From: Taudactylus pleione
Lineage: Eukaryota > Chordata > Amphibia > Anura > Myobatrachidae
Assembly (NCBI GenBank): GCA_031769625.1
Contig: JAUIMM010000040.1
Coordinates: 9,172,001-9,236,000 of the forward strand
Reading direction: 5' to 3'
DNA: 64,000 bases
Both the position numbers and the translations under genes were made by a program. Below, one piece after another: positions 1 through 12,014 of this stretch (positions are counted from its first letter, which is position 1; the number at the start of each line of letters is the position of its first letter). The notes below the pieces were generated by a model that was not told where the DNA came from, searched no databases, and worked only from the letters and a program-made list of their open reading frames with translations.

Positions 1-378
1 AAGGGTACCCACAAACATGGGGAGATCCTGATACATTACCCATGATTATGGATGGTTCTCCCCATATGACCACTAATATGGATAGGCAAATCTAACTTAC
101 TGCAACTGTGAGAACTCTCTTGTGGCCAGATAACTTCTAGCCTCACTGAGGCCTGTTGGTGCAATGAAAGTGGACCATGTACACTTCTTAGTTCAATAGG
201 ATTATTATCTGGAAGATCATTATTAAATATTCCAGTGATTCTGGAGCCAGACGTGTGCTAATATTGGACCTGATGCCTAATACCCGCATAAGCAAAAACA
301 AACAATTAAAATGGAAGCTGGAAATAAAAACCATTCAAAACAAAAAATATTGCATTTAAGAAGTGATGGCATATATTA
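1..378. other. Unrecognised AT-rich sequence
   Basis: No convincing gene, repeat end or RNA is seen. The short ORFs starting here run into the MITE at 379 and lack recognisable protein motifs. Confidence 0.5.
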
Positions 379-940
379 TACCCATTTTCCACCAAAATCC
401 CAGGTCTATCCCTGGATTTTTTTACCTGGCATCTTGCCAGGTTATACTCGGCTTAGACCCTGTTTCCACTGCACCCTCATCCAGGATTTTTCCCAGGTCG
501 CCTCAGTTTCCACTGAACCCGGGTAAACCTAGCAAAACCTGTGGATATCATTAAAAATGGCCTTTATTCAGGCCCTTTTTATTGACATCCGTTATTTTTT
601 TTTTTTTAAATTTATGTAATTGAATTCTTCTTATTAATTTTATTTATCATTTAAGTATTATTTATGTAATTACATTTTTAATGCCATTTTTATTCTGGCG
701 TCTCCTCTGGTCTCTGGGTGATTACATCAGCAGCCAGCACCCTGGAAGGACCAATCCAAATTCCCTGGGTCAAAAAACCCAGGTAACAGCTGCAGTGTTA
801 CTGGATTTTACCCGCTAAAACCCGGAAAGAAATACTGGGTCAGTAGACCCGGAATTTTTTCCTTGGAGCAGTTTCCACTGAGCAGAGTACCGGGTAGACA
901 CAGCAATTATCCGGATTTTTTAGACAGTGGAAAAGGGGTA
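379..940. mobile_element. Harbinger-like non-autonomous element, TTA target duplication
   Basis: The ends are inverted repeats: the left begins TACCCATTTTCCAC and the right ends GTGGAAAAGGGGTA. TTA lies on both sides (376-378 and 941-943), the duplication typical of PIF/Harbinger. The interior has repeated 'ccaggt/ccgggt' motifs and an AT-rich centre with a T-run near 595, and encodes no transposase, so it must have been moved in trans. The superfamily is inferred from TSD length and sequence only. Confidence 0.65.
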
Positions 941-1050
941 TTAGTTAATAAGTCAAAGTCTTCTGAAACTGCACAGCTATTTAATTGTCCAACCAGGCTA
1001 CTGCATTTCAAACCAGCATTTTACTGTTGCCTGAAATTGCAGCATTCATA

Positions 1051-2124
1051 TACACACCCATCAGCCATAATATTAAAAACACCTGCCTAATATTGTGTAG
1101 GTACACCAAAACTATGTAGATTTGATATTGCTATGAACCTGGGCACTGAACTGTCATTGGAGTGCATTCTTTATCACTGCAATATACACCCATCAAGCGT
1201 AACATTAAAACCACCAGCCTAATATTGTGAAGGTCTGCCGCATGAAGCCAAAACAGAGCTACAGTCGCGGCATGGACTCCGCAAGACCTATGAAGGTGTC
1301 CTGTGGTATCTGGCAACCAACGTTAGCAGATTTTTTTTTCAAGTCCTGTAAGTTGTGAGATGGGGCCTCCATGGCTCTGACTTGTTTTTCCAGCAAATCT
1401 GACAGATGCTTGAAAACTGAGATCTGGGGAATTTGGAGGCCAAGTCAACACCTCAAACTCTTTGTCATGTTGCTCAAATCATTCCTGAACAGTATTTGCA
1501 GTGTAGTAGGGTACATTATCCAGCTGATAGTGGTCACTGCCATCAGGGAATACTCATGACATGAAGGGGTGTACTTGGTCTGCAACATTGTTTAGGTAGG
1601 TGTCAAAATAAAATCTACATGAATGCCCATTGTAGGCATTTTTGGCAGTGGACAGGGGTCAGCCACATACACAGGAAGATGCAATGCACTGTAAGTTCTG
1701 ACAGCTTTCTATCATAGCAGGCATTAAATTGTTCAGCAATTTGGGCTACAGTAGCTCTTTGGTGGGATCAGACCAGATTGGCTAGCCTTCGCTCCCCACT
1801 TGCATCAATGACCATTAGGCACCCATGATCCTGGTCGCCGATTCACCAATTGTCCTTTCTTGGACCACTTTTGGTAGGTACTAATCACTACATACCTGGA
1901 ACACCCGAAAAGACCTGCCATTTTGGAGATGCTTTGGTCCAGTCGTATAACCATCACAATTTGGCCCTTGTCAAAGTTGCTCAGATCCTTAGGCTTCCAA
2001 CACAAACTTCAAGAACTGACTGTTCACTTGCTGACTAATATATCCTACCCCTTGACAGGCACCATTGTAAAAAGATAATGTTTTTCACTTCATCGTAGTT
2101 TTAATGTTATGGCTGCTCGGTGTA
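1051..2124 (-). mobile_element. Degenerate Tc1-like transposon with internal deletion and duplicated end
   Basis: Terminal repeats are related: left 'catcagccataatattaaaa', and the right end carries the reverse complement of 'cagccataacattaaaact'. TA flanks both ends (1049-1050, 2125-2126), as expected of Tc1/mariner. The transposase is read on the minus strand and is broken by stops. Compared with the widespread fish/frog Tc1 family of this type, the central catalytic part appears deleted around 1600-1640. A second copy of the same terminal sequence starts at about 1185, so the left end is duplicated or one copy inserted into another. The element is dead. Confidence 0.85.
1805..2005 (-). pseudogene. 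Tc1 transposase N-terminal DNA-binding remnant
   Basis: This minus-strand frame reads [19 protein letters not shown] followed by a second helical stretch ending [14 protein letters not shown]. It corresponds to the paired-like helix-turn-helix of Tc1 transposases, which binds the terminal repeats. Only about 66 residues remain, against about 340 in an intact enzyme. The DDE catalytic residues are not in this frame, and the downstream coding sequence on this strand is interrupted. It is part of the element at 1051-2124 and cannot encode an active enzyme. The family assignment is confident; any function is excluded by the truncation. Confidence 0.8.
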
Positions 2125-2235
2125 TAGGAGACAAGGGCTTATAAACAAATTAACTGAGATATCTTTTTCCTATGCTTAACATACCTCCCAGTCATATTGC
2201 TGGAGTGTGCTTTTTAGGGTCTGAAAAGACTCTCA

Positions 2236-2390
2236 GGGGGATATTTACTAAAGTGAGAGTTTATAAAAATGGAGATGTTGCCCATAGCAACCAGATTCTA
2301 GCTATTATCTTTTAGAAGGTTCTAGATAAAGGATATGTAGAATCTGATTTGTTGCTATGGGTAACGCCTCCACTTTTATAAACCTGCACT
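2236..2390. mobile_element. Palindromic MITE ('gttgcccatagcaacc' family)
   Basis: The two halves are inverted copies: 'ggagatgttgcccatagc' on the left and 'gctatgggtaacgcctcc' on the right, around a central 'ttctagata' region. A second copy of the family is at 62424-62550. It has no coding capacity and can form a long hairpin. Confidence 0.7.
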
Positions 2391-2451
2391 GCCCATTTAC
2401 AACTGAGCTGCTACAAACACAAATTTCCTCCTTTTTGTGTGTGTGTGTATG

Positions 2452-2454
<3 letters not shown>

Positions 2455-2498
<44 letters not shown>
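2455..2498. repeat. (TA)22 microsatellite
   Basis: An uninterrupted TA run follows a short TG run. It accounts for the Ile/Tyr-repeat ORFs on both strands. Confidence 0.98.
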
Positions 2499-2499
<1 letters not shown>

Positions 2500-2536
2500 C
2501 AAAATCAACACACTTAATCTATGTGCAGCGCATTAT

Positions 2537-2713
2537 GGGGCATTTGTATCAAAGCTTCATGGGAGATAAATTTGTGAGATATATATGACCAACCAATCAG
2601 CTTCTAACTTACATTTTGCAGGCTGTGTTTAAAAAATTATAGTTTGGAGCTGATTGGTTGGTGATATATATCTCACAATTTTATCTCACATCAAGCTTTG
2701 ATACATATGCCCC
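2537..2713. mobile_element. Palindromic MITE ('caaccaatcagct' family)
   Basis: Inverted ends are 'ggggcatttgtatcaaagct' and its near reverse complement ending 'tgatacatatgcccc'. The inner arms carry the 'accaatcagctt / gctgattggttggt' motif shared with elements at 27375, 35606 and 60764. It is non-coding. Confidence 0.75.
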
Positions 2714-2766
2714 TATATCTAACACTTTCCTTTCAAAACACACAAGCAACCTAAAAGACTGAAAAT

Positions 2767-3285
2767 CTCATTTATCAACGAGTTTTATCATTCACAATTC
2801 GTGATAAAACTCACTGTGTATGATAATGGTGCTCCAGCCAATTAGCTCCCAACTGTAATTTTTCAAACAGATGACAGAAGCGGATTGGCTGGAGCACCAT
2901 TACCATACGCAACAAGTTTTACAACTCATTGGGTTCAATTCAAGTGCCCGCGATGTAAATAGCGCTTGGAGATATCTCCCAGAGCTATTCAATTGTGCGC
3001 AGTGTTTAGTCGGAGAATGCCCGTTCTCGCAACTAAACACCCTGTTTAAGGCGCGAGAACGGGCATTCCCCGACCTAACTTCCCGGCGCGATGGGAAGAA
3101 AATAGCCTCGCGCCGGGATTTTTGTCGGATTTCTGCTTGCATCCCCGGAGGGGTGCGAAAAGAAATCCATAGTCTGGGTTAGCTGAGCGGTGTATTGAAT
3201 AGCTCTGGGAGCTGATTTCCGGAGCTATTACCGCGCAGAATAGAATCGAGCCCATTGTGAATGGTAAAACTCGTTGATACACGAG
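2767..3285. mobile_element. Palindromic MITE interrupted by a second MITE
   Basis: The outer ends 'tttatcaacgagttttatca' and 'ggtaaaactcgttgatac' are inverted copies, and the inner arms 'ggtgctccagccaatta' and 'attggctggagcacc' pair. The right arm is split by the insertion at 2931-3253. Confidence 0.75.
2931..3253. mobile_element. GC-rich MITE nested inside the preceding element, ATT duplication
   Basis: It starts GGGTTCAATTC and ends GAATCGAGCCC, with ATT on both sides (2928-2930 and 3254-3256). Inner arms 'gagaatgcccgttctcgc' and 'gcgagaacgggcattccc' form a strong hairpin. A relative is at 22329-22568. Confidence 0.75.
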
Positions 3286-3289
3286 GCCT

Positions 3290-4990
3290 TCAGATACTAA
3301 TTTTTTAAGTTGTGGCACACACGCCTAAACCCTCCCAATTAGTTCCTACAGTTATTGTACATAGATATTAGAAAATACAATGAGAAAGGAAATATTCACA
3401 GAGACTTAAAAAAAAATCTTTTATGAATAAAGAATTTCTTTTATCAGATATACTTGAAAAGAGCAGAAGAGCTGAAGGTCTGATCTGTTATCACAGTGAG
3501 CTCCTCTTGGCTTTGAAGCATCCAACAGATTTATATGAGATGATAGTAAAATAATTGTTGCTATATAATACCAAAAGGTCAGTATGAATAATTTATGAAA
3601 GGGCCACAAAGTAAATTTTCAAGGTATGTATTTCAATAGCAGATCAGTCTATCAAGTTATTTAGGAAAATTGTTTGATCAATAGGGAGGTAGTGTTTCCT
3701 ATGCATATTGGGTCTGGGTTGTAGATCTGTACAGTAACCTACATTGCATTCGCCAAAAGTGGTGATGTATTTACTTACACAGGTTATACCTTGTGGACCA
3801 TAGTTACAAAAAACAACATTTGCAACTCAAACATTAAAACTTTTTAAATTTAGTCAAGTGCCTGCTGGGCATGTTTCAGGGTTATACAATCTTAGATTAT
3901 TCTCTCATTGCTTTCAAGGTTGATGTGTTTTAGTATATTAATGCATGCTATGCTGCAGTGTTGTATGAAAACAGCATTTCCAGCAGAAAAGTATAGCAAG
4001 GAAACAGCCAAACTTATTTTTATATATTCCCTTTTGATTGGAAATGCCTGATTAATATGGCATAATTTAATATGTATTGCAAAGATTCAGTTAGCAGAGA
4101 CCTAAACAACCTCAGAGCAGAAGAAACAGTATACATAATAAAAGCCAATTAGAGAGATCTCATGCATTTGGAACAAGGACACAACTGAGGTCAGTAACAT
4201 CATTTACTTTTTTTTTTTCGAAGAGAACTGGTATCAAAAAGGAATCACCTTTCTGCTCAGAACGCCAAGCATCAAATGAAAACAGATCACTCGGCAGCAC
4301 TTCAAAAACGCATTCATGATAGGCGGCCGATTCGTAGACTGGGGAGATTGTTATTCAACACTACAGCTACTGTACCTAACAGAACAAATGGGAATCAATT
4401 TTCGAAAGGCAGAAAATTGCTATCACTTTGTTAGATTAATAATACTATAAAAATTGCCCTGTTAACTCTCCCTATTGTAAGGTTGTACAATTTCAGGCCT
4501 ATTTAAAACATATTGATCACTAGTGATTTAAAATAAATCATCTCTTCGTTATCTTTGCAAAATGAGAAAAAAAAAAAAACACATTTCATGTCAGGACCGA
4601 AAATTTGACCGAATAGTCTACTCTGCCTCCACCAGGCTTCTGCACAGACACATAAAAAAACAAAACAAAAACACACCATTCTTTTTCCCCTGGCTGTTGT
4701 ATATAGCTGCTGCTGCACCCCTTCACTAGTGACTGTGGCTGGATGCTCCAAACCACTCCCTTTTGGATCAGGACTGCAGACTGCAGGCAATGCTTTGATT
4801 CAGGAGGCTGGGTTCAACACAGGACAGCTGAGTGACAGATTACAGCGTAGCTCACATCATTTCAGCAGATAATACGTATGGTGTAAGATCTTATAGGAAG
4901 AGTAGTATATATTGCTCAGTATTGGTTCACTGTGAGGTAGAGAAGATACATGCATAAGAATTGCAGATAGCACACTACACAGGAGTGTAT
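3290..4990. other. Unrecognised AT-rich sequence
   Basis: Only short A or T runs (for example near 4208 and 4565) and spurious ORFs are seen. No repeat ends or gene signals could be supported. Confidence 0.5.
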
Positions 4991-5754
4991 ACAGGAAAGC
5001 AGAGCCGTAACTAGACTTTTTGGTGCCCTGGGCCAGAAAGAGCATTGGTGCCTCCATCCCTCTATTCTTCAAATTGGAACACAAGACACGCACCTGAAAA
5101 AGGGTAAAACGGTTATCCAGGTGTCATTGCCAAATACAGTGTGAATCCAATGGCTGCAGTGATGACACACAATAATTATGCAGTATAACTCACCAGTTAC
5201 AGATGTAGGAAGGAACTGGTGAAGCTGCACCTGCAGCAGGATATGTCCATCAGAACAGCTGTGCACAAGCCTGGAGCCGGCAGTGTACATCACCAACTTG
5301 TAGACATATAGAATGAGTCCTACTTGTAGTGTATATGCAGCAAATATCGGCGATGCAGAGATCTGTGTATGTACACTGCGCCGGCAGCTGAACTCACTGG
5401 CAATGGTACTCGAGGTGTGCTGGTAACACCTGGGTCGGGAATCGGTGGCTGTGTTCAATGCTGCCAGCAGGAATTGTAGGGCAGATAGCTCCATGTGTAA
5501 GGTGTCTGACTGCCATGTATGACCATATTTTCAAGTGTGTGTTAACTAAAAAAAAGGGATATGACTAAAAATACAGAAGGGATACCAGCGCTAGCATAAA
5601 TGTCACTAAAATCTAATAGAAAATCAAATGGACGGTTCCTATTATAGGTCATACATTTATTACAAATAATTACCATATAGCATCTGTGTAAAATAATATA
5701 AAAATGTAAATTAAAATAGACCAATCAATAAAAAATGGCATCCATTCACAGTGA

Positions 5755-5930
5755 CCACAGTGCTTGGGGGCTGCCCGGCACGCCCCCAAGAGTGACGAAA
5801 AGGTCACAATTCATAAAGACATGCCCCTTTTTCATTGGCCACACCCCCTTTTTGGGCACGCCTTTGGCGCCGCAGTTGTGCGCCAGCTCTATGTCCGGCG
5901 CCCTGCCTGCCACCGGACCTAGAGTGAACA
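5755..5930. repeat. GC-rich repeat, partial copy A
   Basis: The segment reads 'cttgggggctgcccggc' to 'ggacctagagtgaaca' and is a shortened relative of 32204-32622 and 6612-6873. All three end with a small 'ccgg...ccgg' hairpin before 'agagtgaac'. Confidence 0.6.
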
Positions 5931-5941
5931 TACACATTATT

Positions 5942-5944
<3 letters not shown>

Positions 5945-5971
<27 letters not shown>
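5945..5971. repeat. (TA)n microsatellite
   Basis: A short pure TA run lying inside the hAT-like element at 5000-6546. Confidence 0.95.
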
Positions 5972-5977
<6 letters not shown>

Positions 5978-6611
5978 TACATTTAAGACGTGTTGCCTAT
6001 ATTCGTCATGTAGACATTTCATTTCTTAATCTTTATTGTGTTTTGGGGACAAATGTAATTGAAAAAGAAACAGTTGCTTGTGGGTACTCCCCATGCAGGG
6101 CCCCCTCTTCTCTCCCTGGTGGCCGGCAGCCAACTGACCAGCCACCGGAGCCTTACTAGACTCCGGGCAGTAGAGTGTGCCCAGAGTCTACTGCTCATGC
6201 GCAGAATGCCGGAAAAATTGCCGCGGCGGCCATTTTTTCCGGTGTGCCTGGAGTCTACTGCGCAGAACACCGGAAAAATGGCCACGGCGGCCATTTTCCG
6301 GTGTTCTGAGCAGCGATGACACCCGACGCGGGACCACGGACAGGTACGTTTAAAATAATACGGGTGCAGGGTGTGCGGGGCCCCCCTGGACCCGGGGGCC
6401 TGTGTGCCCCGCACACACTGTGCCCATTATAGATATGCCACTGGGGCCCAGAGGTATTAGTGTACCAGGCCCCAAGATTTCTGTTGCCGGCCCTGCCTGC
6501 GGTGCCCTGTCCTGTGGCAAGTTGCTCCACCCTAGTTACAGCCCTGCAGGAATGTGTAGTCTTGCACATGTGGCGCCCACTTTGATACAGTTTTTACACA
6601 TATGGCAGAGG

Positions 6612-6873
6612 TATGTCCAGCGCCTTTTGCTGGGCGCTGGACTGTTTTAGCTGGGTGCTGCGCCCTGCCCTCCTTCTGGAGGGCGAAAAGCACCCTGCCC
6701 TCACCGTGCAGCGCCCCGCTAAGACAGCCTGCGGGTGCCGTCTTCACCCGCGGGTCGCAGTGTCCTGCAGGTGGGCATATGCCCGACATCTATTCTACCT
6801 GTCAGCAGCACACGCGCGGAAGTGCCCTCTTTAGCTCCGGCGCCCTGCCTGCCGCCGGAGCTAGAGTGAACAC
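6612..6873. repeat. GC-rich repeat, copy B
   Basis: It shares 'gccctccttctggagggc' and the terminal 'gccgccggagctagagtga' with the copy at 32204-32622. It lies just outside the hAT-like element ending at 6546. Its left end was not resolved. Confidence 0.6.
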
Positions 6874-6899
6874 TATAATTAACCTATATGTTGAAAAAC

Positions 6900-7590
6900 A
6901 TATTGCATGTGTGAGCTTGGATCTGGTCACATATCTTTACATTACTTTCAGTAATAGGGGGGTGTTCTACCCCTTCCATCCTCCTCATTGCAAAGATGAA
7001 GGGGGTTTCAACCTCAGTGCCACCAATTCTGGACTGGGAGACTTTGGGGAAGAGGTTTTAAAACTTATAGACTACAGGTAGAGAAGGTGTCCATATCAAC
7101 CACACAGCTTCTAGTTATTTCATAGAATGTACTTAATAAATGTTAGCAGATTGTGTGTGCCGACCTCCACTGAAACCCCACCTACCCCGGGCACCACAGT
7201 TTTCCGTTCCCCATAAGCAGGAACTGAAGCAGTGGTAAAACACCCTGTCGGTGGTACCTTAATTCCTGTTGAACAACCATGGTAAGTGTCACAATACATT
7301 TATTTGTAAACTAAACAAATTTTAAATTAGACATTTTAAAATGCATTTTGTGTTTATATTAGATGTGATGCAATAGCCAGACATGAACCCTGTCCTGTAG
7401 CACGTACGGGGGAATAGGTTACTCTGTCACATCACACCACTTGAACTCTGCATTTTTTGTACAGGACAGTTGCTACAGAACTGCAGAAACACTACAAACA
7501 TAAATCCCTATAAAGCAATTAACTAACAATTTCCCAGAAGCTCACAATAACTATGGAGTACAGATTTGAGTAATTATCTATAAGACATGC
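6900..7590. other. Unrecognised sequence
   Basis: Mixed-composition sequence with no repeat ends, splice-like exon or conserved protein motif that could be supported. Confidence 0.45.
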
Positions 7591-7820
7591 CTAAAACTAG
7601 ATACACACTAAACTGTGTGCGCGCCCAGCGATGTCACCAACATATCGGGCGGTCCGTACACACTGAGCGATCTGGTGCCCGACTGCCCAATATGTCGGCG
7701 CTGCAGCGGATCGTCAGCCACATCGCCTGATCTTACATGCTGCACATAAGATCAGGCGATGAGGCAGACGACCCCACGGGAGCGCGCACTACACAGTGTA
7801 GTGCGTACACACTACTGATT
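7591..7820. mobile_element. Probable MITE of the 'tacacac' terminal group
   Basis: The ends 'ctagatacacacta' and 'tagtgcgtacacactac' are partly inverted. The interior contains a hairpin around 7730-7757 ('tgatcttacatg...cataagatca') and is GC-rich compared with the flanks. No clean target duplication was found. Confidence 0.45.
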
Positions 7821-7939
7821 TGACGTAAAAAAATAAAAAAACACCTCACACCATAATATAGTTTATTTATTATATCATGTGATGGTTACTGGCAACAATA
7901 TCCATAGAGAAGTTTGAGGCTCTCTTCATAAACACAAAG

Positions 7940-8400
7940 AGGCCTATTTAATTAAACCATATTTGCGGGATATCCCCCAAATACACACGTATTCGGGGAG
8001 TACCCATAAATATTAAGGATCCCTTGGATGTATTGAGGATCGCAGCAGATACCAGTTTTCGTTTGCAAAACCTGCCCCCATAGAAACCCTTAATTGCCAA
8101 ATTTATCAAAGAGCATGGCGCCGGTAGGTAATGTCATCTTCAGATTGTGTCAGCAGCTGTTGCCAATAGGTTACACTCTGCACATTTTGTTCAGGAGAGG
8201 GATCCATAAGATCCCTCCACAGTGCTTCCAGCATACAAAAGCAGGAAGTACTTCTTACTGGCCACTGGTACAGGCTTATCAAAGACCCTGTCCCAGAAAC
8301 CCAGGGATCTGGCAAATAAAGACTCCTTATTGCTGCGATTGGTAGCTATAAGGAATCTTTAATAGAGGGGGCTGTTCGAAATTAAAAATAAATATGCTCC
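7940..8400. other. Possible degenerate repeat
   Basis: Local inverted motifs such as 'aggatcc' and 'aaggaatctttaata' suggest a decayed MITE, but neither end nor family could be established. Confidence 0.3.
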
Positions 8401-8429
8401 AAATTGAGGTCAGTATGGCCCCAACTCTA

Positions 8430-8743
8430 AGGGCCATATCCAATTAGCCCCGAACACTGTTCAGGCGCTAAGTGATCCTCGCGATCGGCGAAAAACTGGG
8501 ATTTTTCACCGAGAGTTCACCCGTTAACACATAGGAGCCGAGATAACCTTGTGGCCCTATGTGTTCTCGTCTTTTTTTGGCCGAAAAAACGGCACTTATC
8601 GTGGATTATTTTTCGGGACACATCAGGTCCCGAAAAAAAAACCCTGATAAGTGCCGTTGTCAGGCCGACTTCGGGGCTAATTGGATAGCCCCGGGCGAGC
8701 TAATTAGCCGCGGTATTTACCGCGACTTATTGGATATGGCCCT
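8430..8743. mobile_element. MITE with 'agggccatatccaat' inverted ends
   Basis: It begins AGGGCCATATCCAAT and ends ATTGGATATGGCCCT, a perfect 15-bp inverted repeat. An internal 'gggctaattggata' repeats the end motif. It is 314 bp long and non-coding. Confidence 0.75.
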
Positions 8744-8883
8744 ATGTGGTGTCGTGAGAAAACACGCAAAAAAGGAAACAGATAATCGGTAACAGATTAC
8801 AGGTGATCAGGCCCATGATCAGACACATTGAATTACCATATATGCACAGTTGAACATGTAGAAGTATGATAAATAGAAAAATA

Positions 8884-9858
8884 TACACTGAAGTGCCAAA
8901 AGTCATGGGATAGATGTCTAGTATCGTGTAGGACCCTCTAGCCTCGCGGAGTGCAGTAACTCGACGTAATATTGCTTCCACAAGTGGATGGAAGCCTCCT
9001 AAGAGAGGTTGACCCATGCTGTCTGGATAGCTTCCCATAGCTCCCCGATGTTTGTAGGTGCAGGATCTTGGGTGCCAATGGACCTCTCAAATGCTTAATT
9101 GAGGTAATGTCGGGCAAACGTGGTGCCACATCTTACGTTGGAACTCTCCAGAATGCTCCTCGGATCAATTCTGGACAACTTGGGCCTAATGACACTGTGC
9201 ATTATCCTACTGGAATATTCAATAGTAGTGGGGGGAGGGGGTCCATGAGGGTCAGCAAAGGTTCATCAAGCAATGTAACGTATCAGTTACCAGTCAATGA
9301 CGTGTTCAGGCAGACCTGCAGACCCAATGTGAACACAACCCACATCATTATGGATGACCAACAGCCTGCACGGCGCCTTGTTGACAACTGGGGTCCATAG
9401 CCACATGGGTTCTGCACCACACTCGAAGCCTACTATGTGGCTGGTACCTCCTGCATTGAATGTGGATGTGTCGCTTGTATGTTACCACAGACAATTCTGG
9501 CCAGACGCCGCTGGCCATAATCATTAAACACACGTGGTCGACCACTGCGATGTCTACTGTGGGTTATAATGACTTCCATGAGGTATTCCCGGTACACTCG
9601 TGACACTGTACTGTAGATCAAATGTTGGATGTCCGCACAACTTTGGAAATGGAATTTCCCATCCGTTAGGCACCCACTTTTAATGCCCCGATCGAACTCA
9701 GATAATACCGGGTGTCTTGCCATAAGCAGCCTAACAGGTGTTCAAACGGACTCAGGAGATGTCAGATTACAACTGATGCAGGTCTAGGCATTTCCAAAAC
9801 GTTACAGATACCATTACCTTTACATAATGCTATCCCTTGACTTTTGGCACTTCAGCAT
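8884..9858 (-). mobile_element. Degenerate Tc1-like transposon
   Basis: The ends 'gaagtgccaaaagtcatggg' and 'ccttgacttttggcacttc' are inverted repeats. The whole transposase is present in outline on the minus strand but broken by stops and frameshifts. The unit is nearly 1 kb and belongs to a different Tc1 subfamily from the one at 1051. Confidence 0.8.
9433..9723 (-). pseudogene. Tc1 transposase N-terminal remnant
   Basis: The frame starts MARHPVLSEFDRG and continues through a segment ending RSGRPRVFNDYGQRRLARIV. This fits the N-terminal helix-turn-helix pair and the 'GRPR' basic linker of Tc1 transposases, which recognise the element's terminal repeats. About 96 residues survive against a normal length of about 340, and the catalytic DDE part further along the minus strand (about 8940-9430) is disrupted in all frames. 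The start ATG sits at the expected distance inside the right-hand terminal repeat. It belongs to the dead element at 8884-9858. Confidence 0.75.
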
Positions 9859-9864
9859 AGTGCA

Positions 9865-12010
9865 CTTTTAACCATTATTCTTTTGTAATCCAACTTTGTT
9901 TAAAACTGTAGCATGATTGTTTAAACAGGAAATGTGACCCTCCATGAATTATAGGTGAAGTGCAGATTGCCTATTCTAGATGATCCATTTCCATTTAATT
10001 ACCAATAATAAAAATAATCAATCAATGTATCAGGTCATTACTGCAGTAATATATTTAGTATTTATTTTCAGACCAGTATGCAGAAGTCAAACATGAAGCA
10101 CCCTGATTATTCTTCAGAGATAACCCACAGAAGCACAGTGCATGCTAGTGCTTATATGGGAGAACATTTTTTTCGGCAGCTTCCACTATTTTTTTCATGA
10201 CCACATGTTTAAACTAAACTAAAAAGCCTGTTTGATGATATGAATGACCCAGTCTTCCTGTTTATAGTGGTTAATAGTTTGTTTAACACATTGTGAGACA
10301 GTTACCAAATAACAGACTTTTCAAAGTCACCAGGCAAACTAGACCGCAGAGAGAAAACCTATTCCCATTCCCTAAGTTCATGGGAATTGTCAAGAGTTAT
10401 GGACTCGCCGACCAAGTCATATGCCCCTACATGACATAATGAAACTCCGTACTGTGTAACCAAATCTCTAGCTGTGAGGAAAAAAAATGTAATACACTAC
10501 AAAAAAAACCAAACAAAACAGAATACATGTTTCTAAAAAGTGGATGTATACTTTTTTGTGGTATGTTTACAATAGTAGAGCTAAGTTTACTATTGTTTAG
10601 ACTATAACAATCTTTTTAACCCCCTCACTGCTATGGGTTTTCTTACCCCTGTGCATGCACTTGTCCCAATCCTAAATCAACATCAATGTTCAAAAGAATT
10701 TGTATTTTCAGAATCTACCGTCTTTTTACTCAGTCTAACACAGTAGATAAAATGTTACCAGATTTTTTTTTTAATGAAATTTCAAGACTGGGAACATTAA
10801 GCAAAAATGATTTATAGTATTTTTTTTTTTTTTATAGCACCAGAAATAAATACTTAGTGGTTCAAAAATTGCAACCAGACAATAGCTGCTAAGGCCATAT
10901 AATTTGAAATGACCAATATATGGATTTTTGCCTGCTGGTCACAGTGATCACCAGGCAATGGGGCAGACGTAGACATGTCTGAGTCTTTTGCAGCAGTCTG
11001 CTTCTTATGCTAATGCCGCTACTAAGTCCTTCCCTGGTGTAGATCCATGTGTCTGCATGTGCAAGAACTGAGACACCCACTGTCAACGTCCATAGACACC
11101 GACATACTACTTGGTGCATCTTGGTCGCACCATCGAAACTTGTCGTCTGCCCTCATGGCAGGTGCAGTTTCTCCCTCTGAGTATAGCCTCCTGTGTGAGC
11201 GGTTACAGCAACACGCCCATAAGACGGAACATCTCCGTGCATCATTTTAGCCATCCTCTGTGTTATTTCCCAGTCACCGTCCAAGAGCGCCCTTAACACT
11301 TATGCTACCTTGCGTCCAATCTGTACATACAAAATCTGGACGCATGTGCAGCACGGCTCAGATGCACTCACATATGAAAAGCATTTTCAGTTCTTTGACT
11401 GTACAAATAACAAATGTTTAGAAGTTTTACCATAAAAGCCTATATTATAAGCTGTCTCTGACCTCTGGTTCTCTTAATGAAGAGACAGTTTGGTTGGACA
11501 TCTGTCGGATACTAAATATAAGAGAAGAAGTGTAACTTATAGCAATTCTATATAAGAACCAGATAACAAATGTATTTTTCATTCATAGGTACAGAAAGAG
11601 GCAAACACATACACTATTTGCATAATCCCAGTAGATGCAGGTGCATCACAGTACCATACACTAAATGGAAGTCAGCAGATCCAGTACAAGGCAGTGATCC
11701 TACTCTACACTCATGTCCACTTTGTTTCACATAAACTAGACATTGTACAGCTCATAATCGTTTGAACACTAAAGACTCTTGTATTGCATTCTGCCATTTT
11801 ACCTCAATAGGGCAAGAACAAGATATTCTAAGCTTTTATTAATTCATATAAGTTTAGCATCTAAATGAATATTTACTAACATTTGAAAAAAAAGAGAAAA
11901 AGTAACCAGAAACCATTCGCAAGAGCCAACCTTCCCTTCAACAAACAATGGTAATAAATGAATCACATGAACATAAAAAAGTTATATATATACACATATA
12001 CACACACACA
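9865..12010. other. Unrecognised AT-rich sequence
   Basis: It contains poly(T) and poly(A) stretches (for example near 10500 and 10820) but no recognised repeat ends. ORFs near 10889-11296 overlap on both strands and show no family motif. Confidence 0.45.
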
Positions 12011-12014
12011 CACA

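Larger units (their letters stand above)
5000..6546. mobile_element. hAT-like non-autonomous element with internal GC-rich insert
   Basis: The ends are CAGAGCCGTAACTAG and CTAGTTACAGCCCTG, an inverted pair with the CAG...CTG termini of hAT elements. The flanks CAGGAAAG (4992-4999) and CAGGAATG (6547-6554) match at 7 of 8 positions, the hAT duplication length. Inside lie a TA microsatellite (5945-5971), a GC-rich block related to 32204-32622, and 'ggcggccattttt' hairpins near 6225-6300. No transposase is present. Confidence 0.65.
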
